DNA of 64,000 bases from Bacteroidales bacterium (lineage in GTDB: Bacteria; Bacteroidota; Bacteroidia; Bacteroidales; WCHB1-69), in assembly GCA_024400635.1 (NCBI GenBank), contig JAKSMI010000002.1, positions 394,138 to 458,137 on the forward strand, given 5' to 3'. The position numbers and the translations under genes were made by a program. This document shows, one piece after another, positions 6,814 through 15,626 of the stretch (position 1 is the stretch's first letter; the number at the start of each line of letters is the position of its first letter). Below the pieces are notes generated by a model, which was not told the DNA's origin, did no database searches, and saw nothing but the letters and a program-made list of their open reading frames with translations.

Positions 6814-7569
6814 ATGATAGGAAAAAGTAAAATATCATCAATAACCCGCTTGCATCAGAAAAAATTCCGTGATGAAAGCGGGTTGTTCATTGTGGAAGGC
6901 ATTAAGTCAGTGGGTGAGCTGCTGAGGTCTGATTTTAGCGTGTCTGAAATTTATGCCTTACCAGCTTGGATTGATGAAAATCCAGAAATTTGCAATAGTT
7001 TGTCTTGCGTTGAAGTCAGCCCCGCAGAAATGGAGCGGCTCAGTGCTTGGAAGAATCCGCAGGAAGTCTTGGCCATCGCACGCCAGAAAAATCAAAATGG
7101 CATTTCCATCAATGAAAATCAGCCAATTGTGATATTGGATGACATTCGAGATCCAGGCAATATGGGGACGATTATCAGAACGGCAGATTGGTTTGGCATC
7201 CGACAGATTGTTTGTTCGGAAACGACGGTTGAATTTTATAATCAGAAGGTGATTCAGGCGACGATGGGTTCGTTTGCCAGAGTAAATGTTTTTTATACGG
7301 ATTTGGGGAAATTCATTGAATGCAACTTGAAAAACCGTCGGATTTGGGGCGCTTTTTTGGAAGGGACGCCTATAGGAGATGTTGAATTCAAAGAGAATGA
7401 TGCCGTTGTCATTGGCAATGAGGCGAATGGCATTTCCGACAGCGTTGCCCGAATGATTAGTGATAAATTGTTGATTGACAGTCCATCAAAAAATGATGTT
7501 AAGGCTGAATCGCTGAATGCGTCGATTGCGGCGGCCATCATTATGTATGAAATGAGCCGCCATAGGTAA
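6814..7569 (+). CDS. TrmH/SpoU-family RNA 2'-O-methyltransferase
   Basis: A 251-residue SPOUT-fold enzyme that uses SAM to 2'-O-methylate ribose in rRNA or tRNA; the exact nucleotide cannot be told from sequence. An N-terminal substrate-binding part (RLHQKKFRDESGLFIVEGIKS) is followed by the three SpoU motifs: DDIRDPGNMGTIIRTADWFG, VVIGNEANGIS and SLNASIAAAIIMYE, the last forming the trefoil knot. It starts 17 bp after asnS and is likely co-transcribed. Domain order and length fit the RlmB/TrmH-like group. Confidence 0.9.
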   Translation: MIGKSKISSITRLHQKKFRDESGLFIVEGIKSVGELLRSDFSVSEIYALPAWIDENPEICNSLSCVEVSPAEMERLSAWKNPQEVLAIARQKNQNGISINENQPIVILDDIRDPGNMGTIIRTADWFGIRQIVCSETTVEFYNQKVIQATMGSFARVNVFYTDLGKFIECNLKNRRIWGAFLEGTPIGDVEFKENDAVVIGNEANGISDSVARMISDKLLIDSPSKNDVKAESLNASIAAAIIMYEMSRHR

Positions 7570-7607
7570 GGTTTACAATATACAAGAATCCTTAGCGTTA
7601 TAATTAT

Positions 7608-8249
7608 ATGTATAAATATAAAATATTATTGTTGATTGTCGCGCTGACCTTGTTAGTGAGTTCGTGTAAGACAGCACGTAAAGCTCAGGTGCCTGTTCGG
7701 CCGACGGTGCCAGCGGAACAAGAAAAGCAGCCGGTTAAGCCAAAGACCTTTGCTGAGACAAGAGATTACCAATGGATTAGTTATCGTGGCAGTGCCGATG
7801 TTCGTTTCGACGGAAGGGATGTCGCCTGTAATTATTATATGGTGAATCGCTTGGATAGCATCATCTATTTGAATTTAAGTGTTTTCGGTATTGAATTGGC
7901 GCGTCTGGTGGCCAGACCAGATGGAGTGATATTTGTAAATAAGCTGTCGAAGGAATATTACAAGGGGGATTATAAAGTGGTGGAGAAATATTTGAAGTTT
8001 CCAGCGGATTATTATACGATGCAATCCATTTTTAATGGTGACACGATGACGGTCCAAAAGATTGACGCTGTGACCGCACGTTATAATTGGCATTATTATT
8101 CAGAATTAAAGAGAACCTTGTTTGATCAGCTCTCTATAAGTGTGAATGGGAAGGATCAGCGGATAGTAATCAAGGTTGCCAATCCAAAGATAGATGTTCC
8201 AGGTCCAACGAGCATCAAAATTCCGGAGGGTTTTAGTCGGATGGAGTAG
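7608..8249 (+). CDS. DUF4292 lipoprotein
   Basis: A 213-residue predicted lipoprotein. The N-terminus has a lysine-containing start, a hydrophobic stretch and a lipobox (LLVSSC, Cys at ~20), so it should be lipid-anchored in the outer envelope. The body (WISYRGSADVRFDG; YLNLSVFGIELARLVARPDGV; KEYYKGDYKVVEKYL) is what I recall of the Bacteroidetes DUF4292 family, with a fold loosely like the LolA/LolB lipoprotein carriers. Its function is unknown. It lies 38 bp behind the RNA methyltransferase on the same strand, and no neighbouring cell-wall hydrolase is present here. Confidence 0.8.
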   Translation: MYKYKILLLIVALTLLVSSCKTARKAQVPVRPTVPAEQEKQPVKPKTFAETRDYQWISYRGSADVRFDGRDVACNYYMVNRLDSIIYLNLSVFGIELARLVARPDGVIFVNKLSKEYYKGDYKVVEKYLKFPADYYTMQSIFNGDTMTVQKIDAVTARYNWHYYSELKRTLFDQLSISVNGKDQRIVIKVANPKIDVPGPTSIKIPEGFSRME

Positions 8250-8632
8250 GGCGTTAGTCTTCTGTTCGTTAGGCTCGCAGATTTTGACCGTGACAATTCT
8301 ATAAAGGTTGAAATTTTTTGAAGTATTATTGCCGGAAAAATATCAACAAAAATTTTTTTGATAAAATTTTTTCCGAAGGAGTAATTTATATGGAAATAAT
8401 TTTTATATTTGCCGACCCTATAAAGTAAAATGTTGCGTAGAAGTGTGCGACATATTTTTATGTTTGTAACGCTTTGAAAATAAAGAAGTTGTAAAAGGGT
8501 GGATGGGGATAGTAGGCTTTGTGGTGAACGGTGATTTGTGCAGAAATTGCAAATAAAACTTCCAAAACGAGGTGGAGTGGGGTGTTGAAAAGTTGAAAAA
8601 AGGAAAAAATAGATAGAAAAAATTACAAGAAA
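8250..8632. other. Intergenic leader upstream of secE
   Basis: No tRNA or credible gene is found. An inverted repeat at 8332-8376 (CGGAAAAATATCAA against TTGATAAAATTTTTTCCG) may terminate the upstream operon or form a leader structure. A -7 box follows at 8404-8411, leaving a ~215-nt untranslated leader before secE. The expected tuf and tRNA-Trp genes are absent here and occur at 34.7-36 kb. Confidence 0.5.
8404..8411 (+). promoter_or_regulatory. Bacteroidetes -7 box for the secE-rpoC operon
   Basis: TATATTTG followed by CC matches TAnnTTTG. It is the best promoter candidate for the secE-nusG-rplKAJL-rpoBC string, whose usual upstream partner tuf is elsewhere. Confidence 0.5.
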
Positions 8633-8821
8633 ATGAAAATAGTTAATTACATTAAGGAAACTTACGATGAGTTGGTGAACAAAGTGTCCTGGCCATCGGC
8701 AAAAGATCTTCAAAGTAGCGTTATCGTCGTGTCCATTGCTTCCCTAATTATCGCACTTGTAGTGTGGTTGATGGACTGGGTGTTTAGCGTGGGAGTCAAT
8801 CTGATGTTCCCGGCTATTTAG
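8633..8821 (+). CDS. secE: Preprotein translocase subunit SecE
   Basis: A 62-residue single-span membrane protein that clamps SecY in the Sec translocon. The amphipathic part (YIKETYDELVNKVSWPSAKDLQ) with the conserved VSWPS motif precedes one transmembrane helix (~28-50). Its size is normal for the short bacterial form. nusG follows after 43 bp. In Bacteroidetes the gene usually sits behind tuf and tRNA-Trp; here it begins its own operon. Confidence 0.95.
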   Translation: MKIVNYIKETYDELVNKVSWPSAKDLQSSVIVVSIASLIIALVVWLMDWVFSVGVNLMFPAI

Positions 8822-8864
8822 TTTTCAGTAGTTTAATTAGGTATTACCGTAAACGAGTTTGAAA

Positions 8865-9416
8865 ATGGCAGAAATCGAGCGCAAGTGGTATGTGATCAAG
8901 ACGGTCACGGGTACTGAGAAGAAGGTGAAGCAAAACATCGAAAGCGAAGTTGAAGCTTCCCATATCAAGGACTTTGTGAGCCGAGTTCTGATTCCGACCG
9001 AAAAGTACTACCAGATTCGCAATGGGAAAAAGATCAGCAAGGAGCGTAATTATTTTCCTGGTTACATTTTTGTAGAAGCAATGATGTTAGGGGAAGTATT
9101 TCACGTGTTGTTGAACATTCCTGGCGTGTTGGGGTTCGTGGGTTGCAAAAAGAAAACCGATCCGCCAGTAGCGCTTCGACCTGTTGAGGTAACCCGCATG
9201 TTAGGCAAGGTTGACGAATTGCTTGAGCAAGACGAATCCTTCTCTCTCCCCTTCATCGTGGGTGAGGAAATCAAAGTCATTGACGGTCCTTTCAACACTT
9301 TCAACGGCATTATTGAGGAAATCAATGCCGAGAAGAAGAAACTGAAGGTTATGGTGAAAATCTTTGGTCGTAAGACTCCACTCGAGTTGAGTTTTATGCA
9401 GGTTGAAAAGGTGTAA
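8865..9416 (+). CDS. nusG: Transcription termination/antitermination factor NusG
   Basis: A ~183-residue protein that binds RNA polymerase and couples transcription with translation or Rho. The NGN domain starts at WYVIKTVTGTEKKVKQNIE and includes the NYFPGYIFVEA segment; the KOW domain is near VIDGPFNTFNGIIEEI. A TTG six bases upstream (8859) is in frame, but the ATG at 8865 gives the usual MAEIERKWYV start and is preferred. It lies between secE and rplK, the normal order. Confidence 0.95.
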   Translation: MAEIERKWYVIKTVTGTEKKVKQNIESEVEASHIKDFVSRVLIPTEKYYQIRNGKKISKERNYFPGYIFVEAMMLGEVFHVLLNIPGVLGFVGCKKKTDPPVALRPVEVTRMLGKVDELLEQDESFSLPFIVGEEIKVIDGPFNTFNGIIEEINAEKKKLKVMVKIFGRKTPLELSFMQVEKV

Positions 9417-9460
9417 ATACCAATTAATAATTAGTTACAAACAACAAAAATTTCAAAAAA

Positions 9461-9910
9461 ATGGCAAAAGAAGTAGCTGGACTTATTAAGTTACAAATCA
9501 AAGGTGGTGCCGCCAATCCGTCACCCCCAGTAGGCCCTGCATTGGGTGCCAAGGGTGTGAACATTATGGAATTTTGTAAGCAGTTCAATGCCCGTACTCA
9601 GGATTTGGCTGGCAAATTGGTGCCTGTCATCATTACTGTTTACAAAGACAAGTCGTTTGACTTTGTTACCAAGACTCCACCGGTTGCAGTCCAATTGCTG
9701 GAGGCAGCCAAAATTCAGAAGGGTTCAAAGGAACCTAACCGAAACAAGGTGGCCACGCTGACCTGGGACCAGGTGAAAGCTATCGCCGAAATCAAAATGC
9801 CCGACTTGAATTGCTTTGAAATCAAATCGGCCATGAGCATGGTTGCCGGCACAGCCAGAAGCATGGGTATCACGGTTAAAGGCGGAACCGCCCCTTCAGA
9901 ACTCAATTAA
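9461..9910 (+). CDS. rplK: 50S ribosomal protein L11
   Basis: 149 residues; binds the GTPase-associated centre of 23S rRNA and forms the base of the L7/L12 stalk. The N-terminal domain has the conserved [20 protein letters not shown] loop (thiostrepton-binding region), and the C-terminal RNA-binding domain has [15 protein letters not shown]. It follows nusG by 44 bp and precedes rplA by 21 bp in a continuous operon. Confidence 0.97.
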   Translation: MAKEVAGLIKLQIKGGAANPSPPVGPALGAKGVNIMEFCKQFNARTQDLAGKLVPVIITVYKDKSFDFVTKTPPVAVQLLEAAKIQKGSKEPNRNKVATLTWDQVKAIAEIKMPDLNCFEIKSAMSMVAGTARSMGITVKGGTAPSELN

Positions 9911-9931
9911 TAACAAGTAAACAGAATCAAG

Positions 9932-10627
9932 ATGGCTAAAATATCAAAAAAACGCAAAGAAGCTTTTGCAAAATTTGATAAGAGCAAAGTTTACCCTTTG
10001 ACCGAAGCTGTTCAGATTGTGAAGGACATTACTTACACCAAGTTTGATGCATCTTTCGATATCGACGTTCGTTTGGGCGTTGATCCCCGTAAGGCCAATC
10101 AAATGGTAAGAGGTATCGTTACCCTTCCCCACGGAACAGGTAAGGTTGTTAGAGTGCTTGTTCTTTGTACTCCCGATAAGGAGGAAGAAGCCAAAGCCGC
10201 TGGCGCCGACTATGTAGGACTTGACGAATACGTTGACAAAATTAAAAAAGGTTGGACAGACGTTGATGTCATCATCACTATGCCGAGCGTTATGCCGAAG
10301 ATTGGTGCCCTGGGTAAAGTTTTGGGTCCTCGTGGCTTGATGCCTAACCCCAAAGCAGGTACCGTTACCATGGAAATCGGCAAGGCTGTAGCTGACGTAA
10401 AAGCTGGTAAGATCGACTTCAAAGTTGACAAATACGGCATCATCCATTCAGGTATTGGCAAAGTAAACTTTGCTGCTGAAAAATTGGTTGAAAACACCCG
10501 TGAAATGATGTCAACCATTATCAAACTGAAACCTACCGCAGCAAAAGGTACTTATATCAAGAGCATTTATTTGTCAAGTACCATGAGCCCCGGTGTACAA
10601 GTTGACGTGAAATCAGTTACATTATAA
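9932..10627 (+). CDS. rplA: 50S ribosomal protein L1
   Basis: 231 residues; forms the mobile L1 stalk that helps release tRNA from the E site and in many bacteria represses its own operon. Conserved features are the [13 protein letters not shown] segment, the [20 protein letters not shown] signature, and a C-terminal [11 protein letters not shown]. It is 21 bp behind rplK and 15 bp before rplJ. Length is typical. Confidence 0.97.
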   Translation: MAKISKKRKEAFAKFDKSKVYPLTEAVQIVKDITYTKFDASFDIDVRLGVDPRKANQMVRGIVTLPHGTGKVVRVLVLCTPDKEEEAKAAGADYVGLDEYVDKIKKGWTDVDVIITMPSVMPKIGALGKVLGPRGLMPNPKAGTVTMEIGKAVADVKAGKIDFKVDKYGIIHSGIGKVNFAAEKLVENTREMMSTIIKLKPTAAKGTYIKSIYLSSTMSPGVQVDVKSVTL

Positions 10628-10642
10628 TTAAAAAGCTAAATT

Positions 10643-11161
10643 ATGAAACAAGATCAAAAAAGTGTTATCATTGACGAAATTGCGAAAGATTTAGCTGAGT
10701 ATTCTCATGTATATGTAACCGATATCTCCGGCTTTACCGTTGACACTGTCAACCAACTGAGAAAACTCTGCTTCCGCCGCAATATCAAGCTGAAGGTTGT
10801 TAAGAACACCTTGCTGAAACGCGCAATGGAACAGTCGAGCCTTGACTATTCAGAAATCTACCCCGCTCTCAAAGGCGTTACCTCTATCATGTTGTCAAAT
10901 ACTGGCAATGCTCCCGCTAAGCTGATTAAGGAATTCAGAGCTAAAAACAAAAAGCCTATCCTCAAAGCAGCTTTCATCGAAGAAGCAACCTATTTCGGCG
11001 ACGACCAACTCGATGCGCTCTGCAGCATCAAGTCAAGAGAGGAACTGATTGGCGACATCGTAGGTTTGTTGCAGTCTCCCGCTCGCAATGTCATCTCCGC
11101 ACTTCAATCTGGTGGTGGCAAACTCGCTGGCATCGTGAAAACTTTGTCAGAAAGAAATTAA
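10643..11161 (+). CDS. rplJ: 50S ribosomal protein L10
   Basis: 172 residues; the stalk protein that carries L7/L12 dimers on its C-terminal helix and contacts L11 and 23S rRNA. The N-terminal domain contains VTDISGFTVDTVNQLRKLCF and KVVKNTLLKRA. It lies between rplA (15 bp) and rplL (49 bp), the normal gene order. Confidence 0.96.
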   Translation: MKQDQKSVIIDEIAKDLAEYSHVYVTDISGFTVDTVNQLRKLCFRRNIKLKVVKNTLLKRAMEQSSLDYSEIYPALKGVTSIMLSNTGNAPAKLIKEFRAKNKKPILKAAFIEEATYFGDDQLDALCSIKSREELIGDIVGLLQSPARNVISALQSGGGKLAGIVKTLSERN

Positions 11162-11210
11162 TAAACAAACAAATTAACAAAAGTAATTAACCCATTAAAA
11201 AAATACAATT

Positions 11211-11591
11211 ATGGCAGATTTGAAAGCATTTGCAGAACAATTAGTGAACTTAACCGTTAAGGAAGTTAACGAATTAGCTCAAATTTTGAAAGAAGAATAC
11301 GGTATCGAACCCGCAGCAGCAGCAGTAGCAGTAGCAGCTCCCGCAGCTGGTGGCGCTGGCGCAGCAGCAGCTGAAGAAAAAACCGAATTCGACGTTATTT
11401 TGAAAGCAGCCGGCCCCAACAAATTGGCCGTTGTTAAATTGGTGAAAGATTTGGCTAGCCTCGGTCTGAAAGAAGCTAAGGAATTGGTAGATGCAGCTCC
11501 TAAGGCAGTTAAAGAAGGTATCTCTAAAGACGAAGCTGAAGGCTTGAAGAAAGCTTTGGAAGAAGCTGGTGCCGAAGTTGAAGTTAAATAA
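11211..11591 (+). CDS. rplL: 50S ribosomal protein L7/L12
   Basis: 126 residues; multi-copy stalk protein that recruits translation GTPases. The N-terminal dimerisation domain is followed by an alanine- and glycine-rich hinge ([20 protein letters not shown]) and the C-terminal domain with [20 protein letters not shown]. It is the last ribosomal gene before rpoB. A strong hairpin lies 15 nt beyond its stop. Confidence 0.97.
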   Translation: MADLKAFAEQLVNLTVKEVNELAQILKEEYGIEPAAAAVAVAAPAAGGAGAAAAEEKTEFDVILKAAGPNKLAVVKLVKDLASLGLKEAKELVDAAPKAVKEGISKDEAEGLKKALEEAGAEVEVK

Positions 11592-11605
11592 TTTCACTCC
11601 ACCTA

Positions 11606-11656
11606 AACAATAATAGTACACACTTTCACCTCGGTGAAAGTGTTGTACTTATTGTT
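11606..11656 (+). terminator. Long hairpin between rplL and rpoB (attenuator or processing site)
   Basis: ACTTTCACC and GGTGAAAGT form a perfect core around a TC turn. The stem continues outward through AGTAC/GTACT and AACAATAA/TTATTGTT with small bulges, about 24 pairs in all. No U-tract follows, so it is not a standard intrinsic terminator. In other bacteria this gap holds a partial terminator or an RNase III site, and the same role is inferred here. Confidence 0.6.
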
Positions 11657-11806
11657 GTATTTATATCTCACAACTGCTCAGACTACTTCCAATTTCTCAC
11701 TCGAAGATTGTAATTCATTCACTCATAGAAACATAGGCACGCTCCTATATACTCAACGCCAGTACACAAAGAAAGTTCTTATTTTCGTAATTAAAAATTT
11801 ACCACA

Positions 11807-14800
11807 TTGGCAACAACAAATACCAGACACAGCTTCGCATCCACCACGCCAGTGGATTTTCCAGATTTTCTCGATATTCAATTGAAGTCTTTCAAGGAAT
11901 TTTTCCAAATTGACACCGACGCCGAACATCGTCGCGACGAAGGACTTTACAGAGCTTTCATGGAAAATTTTCCTATCACGGATGCAAGAAATAGCTTCGT
12001 TCTCGAATTTTTGGACTATTATGTAGATGGTCCCCGTTATTCGATGGAGGAATGCATCGAAAGAGGTTTAACCTATAGCGTTCCTTTGAAAGCCAAAATG
12101 AAACTCTCGTGCAATGATATCGAACACGAGGATTTCGAAACCCGTATACAAGATGTCTTCTTAGGCCTGATTCCGTATATGACCCCGCGCGGCACGTTCA
12201 TCATCAATGGTGCCGAACGTGTTGTCGTGTCTCAGTTGCACCGTTCACCCGGCGTCTTCTTCGGCTCGTCATTCCATACTAACGGTTCTCAGCTTTATTC
12301 GGCTCGCATCATCCCGTTTAAGGGCTCATGGATGGAATTTACCACCGGTCCTCACGACGTGATGTACGCTTACATCGATAGAAAGAAACAGCTGCCCGTT
12401 ACGACACTGCTTCGTGCTATCGGCTACGAAACCGATAAGGACATCCTCGATATTTTCGATATCGCCCAGGAAGTGAAAGCAACCAAGGCTAACCTGAAAC
12501 GTTTTGTCGGACAGAAATTCGCTGCCGCCGTCGTAAGAACTTGGAACGAGGATTTCCCAGATGAAGAAACCGGTGAAGTTTCCAGCATCGAACGTACCGA
12601 AGTAATTATTGACAGAGAAACCGAACTCGAAGAAAAACATATCAACAAAATTGTTGAGGCAGGCGTTAAAACTGTTATGTTCCATAAAGACGATGGTAAA
12701 CAAACCGACTATTCCATCATCTTCAATACCCTGCAGAAAGACCCGACAAATTCAGAAAAACAGGCTCTTGAATTCATATATCAACAGTTAAGAAACACTA
12801 TCCCACCAGATGAGGAAACCGCCCGTACCGCTTTTGAGAAATTGTTCTTCTCAGATAAACGTTACGATCTCGGTGAAGTGGGTCGTTATAAAATCAATAA
12901 GAAATTGAACCTGAATATCCCCATGGAAACCCGCGTGTTGACCAAAGAGGATATCATTTCAATCATTCGCTATTTGATAGAATTGCTCAACTCGAAGACA
13001 GAAGTTGATGATATCGATCACTTGAGCAATAGACGTATCAGAACCGTCGGCGAACAGATGTACAACCAATTCGGTGTTGGTCTTGCCCGTATGTCTCGTA
13101 CTATCCGCGACAAAATGAACGTCCGTGATAACGAAGTCTTCGCTCCAATCGATTTGATTAACGCCAAGACGCTGTCTTCCGTTATCAATACCTTCTTCGG
13201 TACCAATCCGTTGTCTCAGTTTATGGACCAAACCAACCCCTTGTCAGAAATCACTCACAAACGCCGTATTTCCGCATTGGGTCCTGGAGGTCTTTCCCGT
13301 GATAGAGCAGGTTTCGAGGTTCGTGACGTACACTATACCCACTATGGTCGTCTGTGTACCATCGAAACGCCTGAAGGTCCTAACATCGGTCTGATTTCTT
13401 CACTATGCGTTTTTGCGAAGATTAACAAATTGGGTTTCATCGAAACCCCGTATAGAAAAGTTGTTGACGGTAAGGTTAATTTCGAGGAAGAACCAATCTA
13501 CCTCAGCGCTGAGGAAGAAGAAAATAAATATATCGCTCAGGCTACTACCCCAATGAACGAGGATCACGTTTTGGAAGATAACGTGAAAGTCCGTTATCTG
13601 GCCGACTATCCTATCGTTCCGAAGGAACAAGTCAACTTGGTTGATGTGGCAGCCAACCAGATTTCGTCTATCGCCGCATCTTTGATTCCTTTCCTTGAAC
13701 ACGATGATGCTAACCGTGCATTGATGGGATCTAACATGATGCGTCAGGCCGTTCCATTGTTGAATCCTGAAGTTCCTATCGTTGGTACGGGTCTGGAACG
13801 CCGCGTGGCTATAGACTCCCGTGCTATGCTTCGTTCAGAAGGCGAAGGCGAGGTGGTTTATGCTGATGCTCTCAAAATCGTCATCAAATATGATCGTACC
13901 GATGCTGAAAGACTGGTGTCTTTCGATGATGATACAAGAGAATATATGTTGGAGAAGTTCAGAAGAACCAACCAGAACTCCTGCATTAACCAAAAGCCTA
14001 TTGTCAGAAAGGGTGATCGCGTAACGAAGGGCCAAGTGCTTACCGAAGGTTACGCTACCAGTCAAGGTGAATTGGCATTGGGACGCAATATGCTCGTTGC
14101 CTTCATGCCTTGGAAAGGTTACAACTATGAGGATGCTATCGTGATTTCTGATCGCGTAGTTAAAGAAGATATCTTTACCTCTATCCATATTGAAGAATTC
14201 ACTTTGGAAGTTCGCGATACCAAACGTGGTCAGGAAGTTTTGACCAATGATATTCCAAACGTTTCGACTGAAGCCACCAAGGATTTGAATGAAGACGGTT
14301 TGATTCGTATTGGAGCTGAAGTGAACGAAGGTGACATTCTTATTGGTAAGATTACCCCTAAGGGTGAATCTTATCCGACTCCTGAAGAAAAGTTGCTCCG
14401 TGCCATTTTCGGTGATAAAGCCGGCGATGTGAAGGATGCATCCCTCAAGGCACCCCCATCAATGAAGGGCGTTGTTATCGGTGCAAAATCCCTGTCGCGC
14501 CTTATCAAAGATAGAAAAGCCAAATCGAAAGACAAGGATGTCGTTGCCGAAATCGAACGCAACTATGACAAATTGCAACAAGAACTTAAGAGTAAGATTG
14601 TTAGCAAGTTGTATAAAGTTCTTGAAGGCAAGATTTCTCATAATGTTTATGATAATACTAAGAATATTATCATCCCGAAGGGTACGAAGTTCTCGCAGAA
14701 GATGCTTCAAAACGTTAAATTTGCCAATGTTGCTGTTTCGAAGTGGACTAACGATGCGAAAATCAACTCTTTGGTGTCGGAAATTATTCGTAATTATCTG

Positions 14801-15604
14801 ATTAAAGAACGCGAACTGAATGCTAAATTGACCCGTGAGAAATTCGATGCCACCGTTGGTAGCGAACTTCCCAATGGTATCGTTCAGATGGCCAAAGTCT
14901 ATGTCGCCAACAAACGTAAACTCCGTATTGGTGACAAGATGGCTGGTCGTCATGGTAACAAGGGTATCGTAGCAAAGATTGTTCGTCCAGAAGACATGCC
15001 GTTCATGGCTGACGGTCGCCCCGTCGACATCGTATTGAACCCGTTGGGTGTGCCTTCACGTATGAACTTGGGACAGATTTATGAAACCATCTTGGGTTGG
15101 GCTGGTAAGGAACTTGGTATGAAATATGCTACTCCTATCTTTGATGGTGCCACTCTCGATGAAATCAACGGCTTGATGGATAAAGCCGGTCTGCCTCACA
15201 ATGGTAGCACGTATCTTTACAATGGCGAAACAGGAGAACGTTTCCACCAGAAGATTACCGTGGGTTACATCTACATGATTAAACTGCACCACATGGTTGA
15301 CGATAAGATGCACGCACGTTCAATCGGACCTTACTCACTGATTACGCAGCAGCCTCTCGGTGGTAAAGCCCAGTTCGGTGGTCAGCGTTTCGGTGAAATG
15401 GAAGTCTGGGCTATCGAAGCCTTCGGCGCAGCTAACGTGCTTCAGGAAATCCTGACCGTTAAGTCTGACGATGTCATCGGTAGAGCTAAGGCTTACGAAG
15501 CCATCGTTAAGGGTGACAATATGCCCGTCGCTGGTCTCCCCGAATCATTCAACGTGTTGGTGAATGAACTTCGTGGCTTGGCATTGGATGTTCAATTCGA
15601 ATAA
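11807..15604 (+). CDS. rpoB: DNA-directed RNA polymerase subunit beta
   Basis: 1265 residues; with beta' forms the catalytic crab-claw of RNA polymerase. The rifampicin-pocket cluster starts at S470 ([20 protein letters not shown]), with the Asp, His and Ser that are wild-type in rifampicin-sensitive enzymes. Later conserved parts include [34 protein letters not shown] and the C-terminal [20 protein letters not shown]. The first possible start in frame is TTG at 11807, preceded by an in-frame TAA at 11792 and no upstream ATG; it gives [12 protein letters not shown], matching the expected N-terminus. rpoC follows after 22 bp. Confidence 0.97.
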   Translation: MATTNTRHSFASTTPVDFPDFLDIQLKSFKEFFQIDTDAEHRRDEGLYRAFMENFPITDARNSFVLEFLDYYVDGPRYSMEECIERGLTYSVPLKAKMKLSCNDIEHEDFETRIQDVFLGLIPYMTPRGTFIINGAERVVVSQLHRSPGVFFGSSFHTNGSQLYSARIIPFKGSWMEFTTGPHDVMYAYIDRKKQLPVTTLLRAIGYETDKDILDIFDIAQEVKATKANLKRFVGQKFAAAVVRTWNEDFPDEETGEVSSIERTEVIIDRETELEEKHINKIVEAGVKTVMFHKDDGKQTDYSIIFNTLQKDPTNSEKQALEFIYQQLRNTIPPDEETARTAFEKLFFSDKRYDLGEVGRYKINKKLNLNIPMETRVLTKEDIISIIRYLIELLNSKTEVDDIDHLSNRRIRTVGEQMYNQFGVGLARMSRTIRDKMNVRDNEVFAPIDLINAKTLSSVINTFFGTNPLSQFMDQTNPLSEITHKRRISALGPGGLSRDRAGFEVRDVHYTHYGRLCTIETPEGPNIGLISSLCVFAKINKLGFIETPYRKVVDGKVNFEEEPIYLSAEEEENKYIAQATTPMNEDHVLEDNVKVRYLADYPIVPKEQVNLVDVAANQISSIAASLIPFLEHDDANRALMGSNMMRQAVPLLNPEVPIVGTGLERRVAIDSRAMLRSEGEGEVVYADALKIVIKYDRTDAERLVSFDDDTREYMLEKFRRTNQNSCINQKPIVRKGDRVTKGQVLTEGYATSQGELALGRNMLVAFMPWKGYNYEDAIVISDRVVKEDIFTSIHIEEFTLEVRDTKRGQEVLTNDIPNVSTEATKDLNEDGLIRIGAEVNEGDILIGKITPKGESYPTPEEKLLRAIFGDKAGDVKDASLKAPPSMKGVVIGAKSLSRLIKDRKAKSKDKDVVAEIERNYDKLQQELKSKIVSKLYKVLEGKISHNVYDNTKNIIIPKGTKFSQKMLQNVKFANVAVSKWTNDAKINSLVSEIIRNYLIKERELNAKLTREKFDATVGSELPNGIVQMAKVYVANKRKLRIGDKMAGRHGNKGIVAKIVRPEDMPFMADGRPVDIVLNPLGVPSRMNLGQIYETILGWAGKELGMKYATPIFDGATLDEINGLMDKAGLPHNGSTYLYNGETGERFHQKITVGYIYMIKLHHMVDDKMHARSIGPYSLITQQPLGGKAQFGGQRFGEMEVWAIEAFGAANVLQEILTVKSDDVIGRAKAYEAIVKGDNMPVAGLPESFNVLVNELRGLALDVQFE

Positions 15605-15626
15605 TATCAATTTTTATTTTTGAAAT

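Noticed and set aside
8156..8713. 185-codon minus-strand open frame over the secE leader
   Set aside because: Low-complexity Phe/Ile/Ser-rich translation that overlaps DUF4292 and secE on the other strand; no domain and no promoter.
11634..11885. 83-codon frame between rplL and rpoB
   Set aside because: It overlaps the hairpin and the rpoB start in another frame, with no family resemblance.
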